Positions 34,996-44,088 of a DNA stretch of 64,000 bases are shown here, piece by piece. This stretch comes from Janthinobacterium sp. CG3 (lineage in GTDB: Bacteria; Pseudomonadota; Gammaproteobacteria; Burkholderiales; Burkholderiaceae_D). Location of the stretch: contig NZ_KB467824.1 in NCBI RefSeq assembly GCF_000344615.1, positions 3,290,326 through 3,354,325 of the forward strand, read 5' to 3'. The notes under the pieces were generated by a model. That model saw nothing but the letters and a program-made list of their open reading frames with translations. It ran no database searches and was not told where the DNA came from. The stretch's first letter is position 1, and each line of letters starts with the position of its first letter. The position numbers were made by a program, and so were the translations under genes.

Positions 34996-35819
34996 GGCGC
35001 CGCCAACGGCACGGTGTCGGCCGCGCCCTCGTGGGTCAGGCGGATTTGCGCCTGGCCGCCCAGGTGCAGCGCGTGCAGCTTGCGCAGCGTCTCGTAGTAG
35101 CTGGCGCGCCGGTGCTGGATGACGAAGGACAGTTCGGACGGGCCGCGCAGTTCCTGGTAGCTTTGCGCCTGCCAGGCCGCGTCCGAGGCCAGCAGGGTCC
35201 AGCCCCGCTCGCCGCGCACGAAGGCGCCGATGTGGCCGCGGGCGTGGCCCGGCAGGTCGACGACGAAGATTTCGCCGCAGCCGCTGACGTCGCGCCCGGC
35301 CGTGAACGGCTGCAGTTGCGCCGGCAGCGCGGTCGCCGGGCAGCTTTCGACGAATGCCATGCGCGCCTCGACGTCGGGCGGCAGCAGTTGCGGCACGAAG
35401 GCCTGGCGCAGCGCCGCCACGCCGGACAGGCGGCGCACCGCGTCCCAGCCCGGCTGCGAGCACATCAGGCGCGCCCGCGGGAAGTCGCGCATGCCGGCGA
35501 TGTGGTCGGCGTGGAAGTGCGACAGCAGCAGCGTGTGGATGTCGTCCGGGTCGACGCCGTAGTCCTTGAGCTGGCCGCGCAGCGATTCGCGCGGCTCGAA
35601 CGACACCGGGGTGACCCAGGCGTAGAGCCGGTTGAGGCCGCCGGCGGTGGCCTGGCGGAAGTGGTCGGCGTAGCCGGTGTCCCACAGGTACAGGCCGTTG
35701 CGGGTGTCGATCAGGTAGGCGCGCGACGGAAAGCACAGGCTGTGCAGGCCGCTGCCCTTGAGCGCCATGCAGGACGGGTGGGTGCAGTGGCCGACCCGGA
35801 AGGCGGTGATCTTAGCCAT
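34992..35819 (-). CDS. Metallo-beta-lactamase-fold hydrolase
   Basis: A 275-aa hydrolase. The zinc motif SHFHADHIAGM lies near residue 100, a further Asp/His pair at DLPGHARGHIG near 195 and a terminal His near 250. Early residues (GHCTHPSCMAL) are a lineage-specific start. Quorum-quenching lactonases and many other hydrolases share this fold. In this cluster it might open a lactone or thioester, a role taken by the alpha/beta-hydrolase OleB in the ole pathway; this is inference. Its start overlaps the end of the SDR gene by 8 bp. Confidence 0.88.
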   Translation of the reverse strand: MAKITAFRVGHCTHPSCMALKGSGLHSLCFPSRAYLIDTRNGLYLWDTGYADHFRQATAGGLNRLYAWVTPVSFEPRESLRGQLKDYGVDPDDIHTLLLSHFHADHIAGMRDFPRARLMCSQPGWDAVRRLSGVAALRQAFVPQLLPPDVEARMAFVESCPATALPAQLQPFTAGRDVSGCGEIFVVDLPGHARGHIGAFVRGERGWTLLASDAAWQAQSYQELRGPSELSFVIQHRRASYYETLRKLHALHLGGQAQIRLTHEGAADTVPLAAP

Positions 35820-36843
35820 GTTGGCGCATCCATGCGGCGGTGCGGGCGATGCCCTCGGCCAGGCTGACGGCCGGGAGGTAGCCCAGTACTTCGCGTGCGT
35901 GCATATTATCCAGTGTCATGTTGTAGCTGATCGCGCCCAGGCTGTACGGCGTCAGCGCCGGTTCCTTGCCGCTGAAGCGCGCCGCCACCTGCAGCGCGCG
36001 GGCGACGCCGGCCAGCAGCGGATACGGCAGCGCGACGATGCGCAGCGGCCGCCCCAGCGCGTCGACGAACAGGCGTTGCAGCACGTCGCGCAGCGTGACC
36101 GGCTCGTGGTTGGTGATGTTGAAGGCGCTGCCCGAGGCCAGCGCGGCGTGGCTGGTGGCCAGCCACATCGCCTCGACGACGTTGTCGACGTAGGTGACGT
36201 CGAGCGTCACGGCGCCGCCGCGCGGCAGCGCCAGGCGGCCGGCGCCGCGGCGCAGCAGCCGGTCCAGGCGCGGGATCAGCACCTGGTCGTGCGGCCCGAA
36301 GATGGCGCGCGGGCGCAGGATCACGCAGCGCATCGCCGGGAAGCGCGCCACCGCCGCCTGCACCAGCGCCTCGGCCGCCGCCTTGGTGCGGGCGTAGTCG
36401 TTGACGTAGCGCGCCGGCCGGAAGCTTTCCGGCACGTCGGCGCGGTCGCGGTAGTCGAAGTAGATCGCCGGGGTGGAAATGTGCACGAAATGCCGCGCGC
36501 CGCCCTGCCCGGCCGCCGCCAGCAAGGCGCGGGTGGCGTCGACGTTGGCGGCGACGAAGTCGGCCGCCGGCCCCCACGGCGAGGACAGCGCGGCGCAGTG
36601 CCAGACCGCGTCGACCCCGGCCAGCAGTTCGGCCAGTTGCGCCGGCGTCGCCAGCGCCAGGTCGAGCGCGACGAATTGCGCGCCCTGCCGCGCCAGTTCG
36701 CGCCCGACGCCGGCGTTGCGCCCGCTGGCGCGCACGGCGACGCCGCGCGCCAGCAGCAGGCGCACGGCGTTGCGGCCCAGGCCGCCGGTGGCGCCGGTGA
36801 CCAGGATGCGCGGCGGCGGCGCGGCGGCGTTGGCGGCGCTCAT
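35812..36843 (-). CDS. Extended SDR, 3-beta-HSD/OleD-like reductase
   Basis: A 343-aa NAD(P)-dependent enzyme. Rossmann motif VTGATGGLGRNAVRLLLARG near residue 15, active-site YARTK near 158, PRAIFGPHDQVLIPRLDRLL near 185 and the family motif TYVDNVVEAMWLA near 225. This pattern (IFGP, LIPRL, YVDN) is shared with 3-beta-hydroxysteroid dehydrogenases and with OleD, which reduces 2-alkyl-3-ketoacids. ATG at 36843 overlaps the KAS III stop (ATGA), so the two are made together, as expected for a condensing enzyme and its reductase. Confidence 0.87.
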   Translation of the reverse strand: MSAANAAAPPPRILVTGATGGLGRNAVRLLLARGVAVRASGRNAGVGRELARQGAQFVALDLALATPAQLAELLAGVDAVWHCAALSSPWGPAADFVAANVDATRALLAAAGQGGARHFVHISTPAIYFDYRDRADVPESFRPARYVNDYARTKAAAEALVQAAVARFPAMRCVILRPRAIFGPHDQVLIPRLDRLLRRGAGRLALPRGGAVTLDVTYVDNVVEAMWLATSHAALASGSAFNITNHEPVTLRDVLQRLFVDALGRPLRIVALPYPLLAGVARALQVAARFSGKEPALTPYSLGAISYNMTLDNMHAREVLGYLPAVSLAEGIARTAAWMRQHG

Positions 36844-37832
36844 AGGTCGAGTATCAAGCCGCCCAGCGTCAAGCCGGCGGCGGTGCCCATCATCAGCACC
36901 CGGCTGCCCGGCTTGGCGCGCCCGCTCATCACCGCCTCGTGCAGCGCGGTGGGGATCGAGGCGGCGACCTGGTTGCCGTGGGTGGCGAAAATGTCGACGA
37001 TCTTCGCCGCCGGCACGCCGAGGCGTTTCGACGCGTGCGCCAGGCCGAGCGCGCTGGCCTGGTGCGGCACCACCACGTCGATCGCCTCCAGCCCGGCGCC
37101 GGAGTCGTCGAGCAGGGCGTCGAGGAAGGGCGGCATCACCTTCAGGGCCAGCTTGAAGACGCCCTTGCCGTCCATGCGGAACAGGTAGTCGGCCGGGACC
37201 GCGCCGGCGCGCGGGTTGCGCCCGGTGCCGCCGGCGCGGATTTCGCAAAAGTGGCGGCCCTCGGGGAAGGTCGCCAGCTTGAACGCGGCAATGCCCTGGC
37301 CGGCGTCGCCGCGCTCGACGATGACGGCGGCGGCGCCGTCGCCGAAGATCAGCGACGCTTCCGGCTCGTCCCAGTCGAGCCCGCGCGAGGCCAGGTCGGC
37401 GGCGACGATGGCGATGCGTCGCAAGCCGCCGCCGGCCAGCAGGCCGGCGGCCACGCGCAGCGCCGCCACGAAGCTCAGGCAACTGGCGTTGACGTCGAAG
37501 GCCGGCGTGCCCGGCGCCAGGCCGGCGCGCTCGGCGATGAAGCAGGCGGTGTTCGGCAAGGCTTGCTGGGCCACGCCGCAGGCGCCGATCAGCAGGTCGA
37601 TCGTGCCCGGTTCGAGGGCGGCGTTGCGCAGCGCGTCGCGCAGGGCGGCGGCGCCGAGCTGGCTTTGCGATTCGTCGGGCGCGGCGAAATAGCGCGACTG
37701 CACGCCGCTTTTGCCGAAGGTGTAGCCGGCCGGCCGGCCCAGGCGCTGGTCGAGGCTGGCCGACGTTACCAGTTGCGACGGCAGCGCCTTGCCGACCGCG
37801 AGCAGGCGCAGCGGCATCAACGCGGCGCTCAT
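36840..37832 (-). CDS. Beta-ketoacyl synthase III family condensing enzyme (OleA/FabH-like)
   Basis: A 330-aa thiolase-fold enzyme with the full KAS III triad: Cys-118 in NASCLS, His-257 in PHQAS and Asn-287 in THGNQ. DWDEPEASLIFGDGAAAVIV near 153-172 is typical of the family. It does not sit with fab genes, and the first gene next to it is an OleD-like reductase, so head-to-head acyl condensation is more likely than fatty acid initiation. ATG at 37832 overlaps the TGA of a 16-codon ORF. It heads the seven-gene block. Confidence 0.88.
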   Translation of the reverse strand: MSAALMPLRLLAVGKALPSQLVTSASLDQRLGRPAGYTFGKSGVQSRYFAAPDESQSQLGAAALRDALRNAALEPGTIDLLIGACGVAQQALPNTACFIAERAGLAPGTPAFDVNASCLSFVAALRVAAGLLAGGGLRRIAIVAADLASRGLDWDEPEASLIFGDGAAAVIVERGDAGQGIAAFKLATFPEGRHFCEIRAGGTGRNPRAGAVPADYLFRMDGKGVFKLALKVMPPFLDALLDDSGAGLEAIDVVVPHQASALGLAHASKRLGVPAAKIVDIFATHGNQVAASIPTALHEAVMSGRAKPGSRVLMMGTAAGLTLGGLILDL

Positions 37833-37879
37833 ACCGGCGCCGCCGCCGCGCGGCTGCCCGGAGGTGTATTGTTATTCAT
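37829..37879 (-). CDS. 16-residue leader ORF upstream of the KAS III gene
   Basis: ATG at 37879 begins MNNNTPPGSRAAAAPV and the TGA overlaps the KAS III start (ATGA). A GAAAG site lies 8 nt upstream. As with the 18-codon ORF at 30125, it probably couples translation; no run of one amino acid suggests classical attenuation. Confidence 0.5.
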   Translation of the reverse strand: MNNNTPPGSRAAAAPV

Positions 37880-38171
37880 CTTTATGTCTTTCTTGATAGG
37901 GCCGCGGCCTGCCGGGGCCGACGCTCGCCGCGCCGCGGAAGTTCCGCCGGGGCCGGGACCGGCGGCGCCGCCGCACTGGTCCAGTGTCGCACTACATTTG
38001 GCAGATCGACAGGAACGCTCGCGTCTGTGTGATTCGTAGCGCCATGCGTGTGGCGCGGCGCCAGAATCTGATACTTCGAACAATAACATGCTTTTTAACA
38101 ATACCCTTGTTCGCTAGCCAACTCGTCGTGCAGGTAGGGCGGCGGCGGCGCGCCGCAATGCATCGGCGCGC

Positions 38172-38316
38172 GGCCCAGCGGGCCGTATTCGCGCACGTAG
38201 GAGCTCAGCTTGAGGATGCGGAGCAGGCGCGGGATGCGCACGTCGATCAGCACGTGGGCGCCGGGGAACACCAGGCCGATGTAGGTCGGCACGATGGCCA
38301 GCGGGTCGATCACGCC
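38172..38316 (-). pseudogene. Voltage-gated potassium channel fragment (S3-S4 region)
   Basis: The minus strand encodes VIDPLAIVPTYIGLVFPGA then VRIPRLLRILKLSSYVREYG, which match the third helix and the start of the Arg-rich voltage sensor of bacterial Kv channels. The pore, the other helices and a start codon are missing. The fragment lies between the KAS III leader and the Kef-type gene and is probably a deletion relic. Confidence 0.65.
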
Positions 38317-38333
38317 GCATGATGGCGTCCGCG

Positions 38334-40109
38334 CTACAGCAATCGTTTGTCCTGCAGGCCGGCGTTGCGCAGCTCGCGCTCGTCGTTGACCAGCTCGAAG
38401 GCGCGCGCCTCGGCGAAGCCGAGCCGCTGCAGCACCGTCACCGACAGTTGCAGGCCCGACTCGAGCGCCTCCGGCACCACCAGCGTGGCGCCGGCGTGCA
38501 TCAGCGCGGCCGCGTGCTTGTCGTCGCGGGCGCGGGCGTACACCGGCAGTTGCGGGAACTCGCGGCGGATCGACTTGACCGCGTGCAGCACCGACGCCGG
38601 ATGGTCCATCGTCAGCACCACCGCCGCCGCCTTGCCGGCGTGGACCTTGTGCAGCAGCTCGGCGCGCGAGGCGTCGCCGAAGTAGACCGGAAAGCCCTGC
38701 GGGTGCAGGCGCGTGACCAGGCGCGCGTCGTTCTCCACGGCGACGTAGGGCACGCCCTGCTCTTGCAGGATCTTGGCGACCATCTGGCCGATGCGGCCGA
38801 AGCCGGCGATGACGACGCGGCTGTCGGCCGGCGGCGCCGCGCCGTCGTCGAGGTCGGCCACCTGCTCGCTGTGGCGGCGCTGCCACCAGTCGCCGAAGGC
38901 GACGCCGGCCTTGGCCAGCGCCGGCGTGGCGAACAGGCTCAGGCCCACCACCAGCATGACGAACTGCGCCACCGGCGCGGCGATCAGCTTGGTGCTGAGC
39001 GCGTAGCCGACGACGATGAAGGCGAACTCGCCGCCCTGCCCCAGCAGCACGCCGGACTCGAGCGCGCGACCCCAGGGGAAGCCGCCGACGCGGAAGATCA
39101 CGCCGACCACCGCCGTCTTGACGGCGAACAGGCCGAGCACCGCCAGCGGGATCAGCAGCGGCTGGCGGGCGATTTCGCGCACGTCGATCTGCATGCCGAC
39201 CGACATGAAAAACACGCCCATCAGCAGGCCCTTGAACGGTTCGATGGTGACCTCGACCTCGTGGCGGAACTCGGTTTCGGCCAGCAGCAGCCCGGCCAGC
39301 AGCGCGCCCAGCGCCATCGACAGGCCGGCCGCGGCGGTCAGGGCGGCGATGCCCAAGGTGCTCAGCAAGGTGAGCGCCATGAACACGTCGGGCTGGTGCC
39401 GTTTGACGAAGAACTGGAACAGCGGCCGGATCACGCGCCGCCCCAGCAGGTAGATCAGGACGATGGCGGCGGCCGATTTGGCCATCGTGAAGCCGAGCAG
39501 GTAGAACAGGTTGTCGCTGTCGCCGCTGGCCAGCACGCCGATCAGGATGAACAGCGGTACCACGGCCAGGTCTTGCAGCATCAGGATCGAGAAGGTGGCT
39601 TGGCCGGCCGGCGTGTGCAGCGCGCGCCGCTCGTTGAGCAGTTGCATCACGACGGCGGTCGACGACAGCGACAGCACGCAGCCGAGCACGATGGCCGCCT
39701 CCAGCCGCAGGCCGAACAGGTAGACGGCGCCGCCCAGCAGCGCCGCGCACACGCCGACCTGGGCGACGCCGGCGCCGAAGACCCAGCGCCGCAGCGACCA
39801 CAGGCGCTCGGTCGACAGTTCCAGGCCGATCATAAACATCAGGAACATCACGCCCAGTTCGGCCAGGCCGGCGACCTGCTCGACGCGCACGAAGGTGAAA
39901 TGGCTGAGCCAGGGCAGGCTGGACGCCCACAGGCCGACGCCGAAGGGGCCGAACAGCGCGCCGACGGCGAGAAAGCCCAGCACCTGGTTGACGCGCAGGC
40001 GCTGCAGCAGCGGAATGAAAATACCGGCCAGCGCCAGGAACAGCAGCGTCTCGCGCAGATAAGGTATTGCGTGTTGCTCTTCCACTCTGGTCCCGTTTGA
40101 ATGCGCCAT
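38334..40109 (-). CDS. Kef-type monovalent cation:proton antiporter with RCK domain
   Basis: A 591-aa CPA2-family transporter. About twelve membrane helices (residues 15-390) include LGVMFLMFMIGLELSTERLW, LSLSSTAVVMQLLNERRAL and the conserved LLGQGGEFAFIV. A C-terminal RCK/TrkA-N domain starts at VVIAGFGRIGQMVAKILQEQ near 418. The Rossmann GxGxxG fits NAD binding and gating as in KefB/KefC. The ATG at 40109 is used; an upstream start at 40166 overlaps low-quality sequence. It is transcribed alone, downstream of an Rpn-type gene. Exports K+ or exchanges it for H+. Confidence 0.92.
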   Translation of the reverse strand: MAHSNGTRVEEQHAIPYLRETLLFLALAGIFIPLLQRLRVNQVLGFLAVGALFGPFGVGLWASSLPWLSHFTFVRVEQVAGLAELGVMFLMFMIGLELSTERLWSLRRWVFGAGVAQVGVCAALLGGAVYLFGLRLEAAIVLGCVLSLSSTAVVMQLLNERRALHTPAGQATFSILMLQDLAVVPLFILIGVLASGDSDNLFYLLGFTMAKSAAAIVLIYLLGRRVIRPLFQFFVKRHQPDVFMALTLLSTLGIAALTAAAGLSMALGALLAGLLLAETEFRHEVEVTIEPFKGLLMGVFFMSVGMQIDVREIARQPLLIPLAVLGLFAVKTAVVGVIFRVGGFPWGRALESGVLLGQGGEFAFIVVGYALSTKLIAAPVAQFVMLVVGLSLFATPALAKAGVAFGDWWQRRHSEQVADLDDGAAPPADSRVVIAGFGRIGQMVAKILQEQGVPYVAVENDARLVTRLHPQGFPVYFGDASRAELLHKVHAGKAAAVVLTMDHPASVLHAVKSIRREFPQLPVYARARDDKHAAALMHAGATLVVPEALESGLQLSVTVLQRLGFAEARAFELVNDERELRNAGLQDKRLL

Positions 40110-40184
40110 GGCGTAGCCGCGATTGTCGCACAGGCAGGTGCGCCGCCACCGCGGGCGGCCGCGCAAAGCCGTGCGCGAGCGGCG

Positions 40185-41138
40185 CTAGCCGCAAAGGAAC
40201 ACGTGCTCCAGCGTCGGCGCGCGCAGCAGCGCTTTGCCCCAGGCCAGCAACTGTTCGTCGCTGGCCGCCGCCAGCCGCTCGCCCGCGTCTTTCGACAACG
40301 CCCCAAAGCGTTCTTCCAGTTGCAGCTTGAGAATGTTCCGAAGGCCTTCCTGGCGTCCCTCGCGCCGGCCGATTTCCTCGCCTTCGCCGCGGAACTTACG
40401 TTCAAAATAACTCATGTAAGGCATCGCATTGCTCCTTTCCATCGCAGGGATGTCGGCCCACAATTCATTGTTCAACTCGGCGGGCAACTGCATCATCCAG
40501 TCTATGACATTGAGGAAGTCGATGATACGTTGTTTGTCCCAAGTTCGCTGGAATAGCAGCGCAAAAAGACGGCGCTTCGCCGCCGCCCGGCACGCCACGT
40601 CGCCCTTGGTTTGGCGCGTCAGCAAGTGCGCCGCCGTCACCAGCGCGAACGGGTTTTCGTCCCGCAGCAATTGTTCGATGTGGCCGGCGTAATCGCTCAG
40701 CTTCACCACCGGAAAGCCGAAGCGCATCTCGCAGCCGAACAGGCGATAGCCGAACGTATCCGGCTTCCAGGACGCGCTGCCGTCGGCCAGCAGCGCCAGG
40801 CTGGCGACGGGGCGCCGGTAGTGGTCGTAAATGCGATAGTTGCAGACGAACATGCGCTCGGCGAAGCGGCACTCGCGCCTCCCCTGCACTTCCAGATGTA
40901 CCAGCACCCAGCGCTCGGCGCCGCCGAGCAAGGTAACCTTGGCCAGCTTGTCGGCCACGCGCTTGCCCAGTTCGGCCTCGCGCATCACCTGCGCCAGTTC
41001 CTGCTCGAGGAACTCGGGCTCGCGCGACCAGTCAATCTGCGCGTGCGCCTGCGGAAAATAGAAGGCCATGAACGCCGAGAAATAGCGCGTGACGGCGTCC
41101 TTCCAGGGCGTATCGTAGTCGTCGCGTGGCGTGGCCAT
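40185..41138 (-). CDS. Rpn-family (PD-(D/E)xK) nuclease/transposase-like protein
   Basis: A 317-aa protein of the Rpn/YhgA-like family. The motif HLEVQGRRE near residue 81 and a preceding Asp (ADKLAKV) form the PD-(D/E)xK-type centre, here E-x-Q as in recombination-promoting nucleases. Residues 95-235 are the family body (NYRIYDHYRRPVASLALLAD). The tail (about 240-300) is highly charged with GRREGRQEGLRNIL, which resembles the helical tail seen in RpnA relatives. Members promote RecA-independent recombination, but this copy has no terminal repeats. Confidence 0.8.
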   Translation of the reverse strand: MATPRDDYDTPWKDAVTRYFSAFMAFYFPQAHAQIDWSREPEFLEQELAQVMREAELGKRVADKLAKVTLLGGAERWVLVHLEVQGRRECRFAERMFVCNYRIYDHYRRPVASLALLADGSASWKPDTFGYRLFGCEMRFGFPVVKLSDYAGHIEQLLRDENPFALVTAAHLLTRQTKGDVACRAAAKRRLFALLFQRTWDKQRIIDFLNVIDWMMQLPAELNNELWADIPAMERSNAMPYMSYFERKFRGEGEEIGRREGRQEGLRNILKLQLEERFGALSKDAGERLAAASDEQLLAWGKALLRAPTLEHVFLCG

Positions 41139-41319
41139 GGCCCAGTGTAGCGAAGCGGCCGCGCGCCGATGCGGTCTGGCGCAAACGCACGCCAGAATCG
41201 GCGGTCGGCGCGCGGCCTTACCGCGGCGGCGCCGCGGCCGCCGGCGTCAACAGATCCCGGCGCGGCACCTCCCAGCCCGGCACGCCCGCCCGGCAGTCCG
41301 GTCGCCGCCCCACCCCACC

Positions 41320-42942
41320 TCAGAGCTTCTCGAGCTTGGCCCCGCGCATGCCGACCAGCAGCGCGCGGCCGTCGGGCGCCACGCGGAATTCGCCGTACCT
41401 GGCCTTGCTCCAGCGCTCCGCCTCGCCCTCCTTGAAGAACCAGGCGTCGGTGACCAGCACCCAGCTGCCGTTTTTCGGCGTCAGTTGCATCAGGAACTCG
41501 CCGGCGGCGAGCGCCTCGACGCCATGTACCCGCTTAATGGCGGCAACGCCGCGCGCGTCGCTGTGCGCCACCACGTACGGGCGCTGCTCGCTCCAGTGCT
41601 GCGGTTGCCAGTTCATGCCCTCCGGCAAGGGGAATCTCAGGCTCATGAAGTCGCCCTGCATCAGCGAACGCGGGTCGACCGGCACCAGGTCGACATACAC
41701 CGGCCGGCCCTGCGCAATCAGCTGCTCTTTTTGCCAGATGGCGCCATTGGCCAGTAGCAGCACAGCCAGCGCGCAGGCGCCGATGGCCAGCCGCGACCGG
41801 CGCGCACCGAGGTCCGCCGCCGCGGCGGGCGCCGCGGCGGCGGCGCCGGACGTCGGCGCCAGCCAGACCAGCGCGGCCAGCGCCACGGCGGCGCCCAGCA
41901 ACAGCAGCGCCTTGGTGGCCAGCGGCAACTCCAACTGATAATAAAAACCGCCAACGACCCAGGCGGCCGCGCACGCGGCGGCGGCGGCGCTCAGCCAGCG
42001 TGCGTTGGCCGCGCACAGCGCCAGCGCCAGCCAGAGCGCACCGAGCGCCGGCATCAGCCAGGCCAGCCCGACCAGCACCAGCGCCACGCCGACTAGCCAC
42101 GGCTGGCGCAGGCCCGGCCAGGCGCGCGCCAGCGTGGCGGCGGCGGCCAGCGCCAGCGCGGCCGAGCCGGCCTGCATCAGCGCGCCGTACCAACCCATGC
42201 CGTCGGCGGCGCCCCACAGCACCCTGCCGGCGCCGCCAAAGCTGGCGCCGACCAGGAAGCTCGTGCCGGACCAGTGCGCCAGGCCGGCCAGCGTGGCCAA
42301 CAACCAACCGGCGCCAACGCACTCCAGCAGCGCGGCGTGGCGCGCGCCGGCGCCGTCGCCGCCGAGGCGCCGCTGCAGGCGCTGCGCGCCGACCCAGCAC
42401 AGCAGCGCCGCCTGCCACGCCAGCCAGAAGCCGAAGGGGTAGCGCTCCAGCGAAAGGAAGCCGCGACCGAGCACGCAGGCGGCCACCAGCAGCAGGCACG
42501 CGGCCGCGCCCAGCAGCACGCGCAGCCAGTCGCGCGGCAACAGCCAGGCCAGCGCGCAGACCAGCACGGCCAGCACGGCGGCGGCCACTTGCTCCGGCAG
42601 GTCGCGCCCCAGGCCGAACGCCAGCATGCCCAGGCCCACCAGCAAAGCCGGCAGGGCCAGTTGCTCGGCAAACAGCGTCAGGCCGCTGCTGCGAAACGCC
42701 ATCGCCGCGGCCACCAGCATCGCCGCGCCCACCAGGTAGGGTCCCGGGCCGCGCATCAGCACCTCGCCCAGCATGATGCCCAGCCCCAGCAACAGCGGCA
42801 GCGCGGCCAGCCAGGCGCCCAGCGCCGACATCAGCAACAGCGGCCAGGGCCGGCTGTCGCGCGCTGGCACCACGGCGTCGGCCGGCAGCACGCCCGCCGC
42901 CCGCGCCTGTTGGACGATGCGGGCGAGGCGCGCGCCGCTCAC
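41320..42942 (-). CDS. DUF4401 membrane protein with C-terminal GDYXXLXY domain
   Basis: A 540-aa fusion. Residues about 30-360 form ten or more membrane helices of DUF4401 type. The exposed C-terminal domain (about 380-540) has LMQGDFMSLRF near 432, the GDYXXLXY signature, and reads KNGSWVLVTDAWFFKEGEAE near 496. The family has no established function. GTG at 42942 overlaps the DUF2157 stop by 4 bp, so both proteins are made together and probably form one membrane complex. Very Ala/Leu-rich composition reflects the membrane segments. Confidence 0.86.
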   Translation of the reverse strand: MSGARLARIVQQARAAGVLPADAVVPARDSRPWPLLLMSALGAWLAALPLLLGLGIMLGEVLMRGPGPYLVGAAMLVAAAMAFRSSGLTLFAEQLALPALLVGLGMLAFGLGRDLPEQVAAAVLAVLVCALAWLLPRDWLRVLLGAAACLLLVAACVLGRGFLSLERYPFGFWLAWQAALLCWVGAQRLQRRLGGDGAGARHAALLECVGAGWLLATLAGLAHWSGTSFLVGASFGGAGRVLWGAADGMGWYGALMQAGSAALALAAAATLARAWPGLRQPWLVGVALVLVGLAWLMPALGALWLALALCAANARWLSAAAAACAAAWVVGGFYYQLELPLATKALLLLGAAVALAALVWLAPTSGAAAAAPAAAADLGARRSRLAIGACALAVLLLANGAIWQKEQLIAQGRPVYVDLVPVDPRSLMQGDFMSLRFPLPEGMNWQPQHWSEQRPYVVAHSDARGVAAIKRVHGVEALAAGEFLMQLTPKNGSWVLVTDAWFFKEGEAERWSKARYGEFRVAPDGRALLVGMRGAKLEKL

Positions 42943-43922
42943 GCCGCCTCCCCGGCGCCGGCGTGGCGGCGCGACTGCAGCAGGATGAAACGCACGGTGC
43001 CCGCCAGCAGGGCGGCGGCGGCCAGGCCGAGCAGCAGCAGCGAGCCAATCAGGCTGCCGCCGTTGTTGTTGCCTTCAAACAGGGCGTGCGCCATCGCGCC
43101 GACCAGCAGCACGTCCAAGCCCAGGCCAAGCGCGCTCAGGGCGAACAGTTCGTGCAGGCGCGGCTGGCACAGCGCGGCCGCGGCCAGCGCCATCAACACC
43201 AGCGCCAGCCAGAATTGCGGCGCGATGTCATCGTTGAACAGCGCGCCGAGCGCCGTCAGCGTGACGCTGGCGATGGCCAGCAGCGCGGCCGCGCGCAGCG
43301 ACCAGATGCCGGCGCCGGTGAGGCGCCGCGCCGGCGCCGCCAACAGCGCCGTCAGCGCCAGCGCAACGCCCCAGCCCAGCGCGTACACCGGCAGGTCGTC
43401 GGCTTGCACGCGCCAGCTGTGGCCGGTGTGCGCGTGCACCCACAGCGACACCGCCGTCAGCGCCACCAGCGCCCACGGCGTCCACAGCACGTCGCTGCGC
43501 GCGCCCAGGCACAGCGGCAGCGCCAGCACGGCCCACAGCGCGAACAGTTGCCAGGGGTCGGCCCCGGTCTGGTAGGTCTGGCCGAAGTAGGCGAACAGGC
43601 CGCCGATGGCCAGCAGCGCCAGCAGGGCCAGCGGCACCCGCGCGGCCGGGCGCCACAGCGCGCCGGCGCACATGGCGGTAAACACGACCTGGATCAGGGC
43701 GAAACGGCCGAAGCGGCCGAAGGTTTCCCAGTTGGCGGCGATCCACAGGATCAGCCCCAGTCCGCCCAGCGCGGCGGCCAGCACGGCGACGCCGCGGCGC
43801 AGCAGCGGCGCCAGCGCTTCCGGCTCGCGCTCCAGCGCCGCCAGGCGCAGCAGCGCGGCACCGGCGCCGGCGTCGAGTTTGTGGCGGATCATCAGCTCGT
43901 ACAGGGCAAGGCGCACATCCAT
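42939..43922 (-). CDS. DUF2157 membrane protein
   Basis: A 327-aa protein that begins with a soluble helical part (MDVRLALYELMIRHKLDAGA) and then has about ten membrane helices from residue 45 on (LILWIAANWETFGRFGRFAL is a family hallmark). Function unknown. ATG at 43922 has GGAGA about 10 nt upstream; the longer ORF to 44057 is not supported. It is the first gene of a pair with the DUF4401/GDYXXLXY gene. Confidence 0.86.
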   Translation of the reverse strand: MDVRLALYELMIRHKLDAGAGAALLRLAALEREPEALAPLLRRGVAVLAAALGGLGLILWIAANWETFGRFGRFALIQVVFTAMCAGALWRPAARVPLALLALLAIGGLFAYFGQTYQTGADPWQLFALWAVLALPLCLGARSDVLWTPWALVALTAVSLWVHAHTGHSWRVQADDLPVYALGWGVALALTALLAAPARRLTGAGIWSLRAAALLAIASVTLTALGALFNDDIAPQFWLALVLMALAAAALCQPRLHELFALSALGLGLDVLLVGAMAHALFEGNNNGGSLIGSLLLLGLAAAALLAGTVRFILLQSRRHAGAGEAA

Positions 43923-44088
43923 GGGACGTTCTCCGTGGCTATCGGGGGATTTCAAGCTCGGGCTGGAGCGGGGGCCAGCGCCAAGGGCTGGGCCGAGTAT
44001 CGCCGAGGCGCGCCGGCGCCGTCCATGGAAATCTGTCGGGCGCGTGGCCGGGATCAAGGCGGCCCAGCCGGCATGCGCGGCGGCGCCG

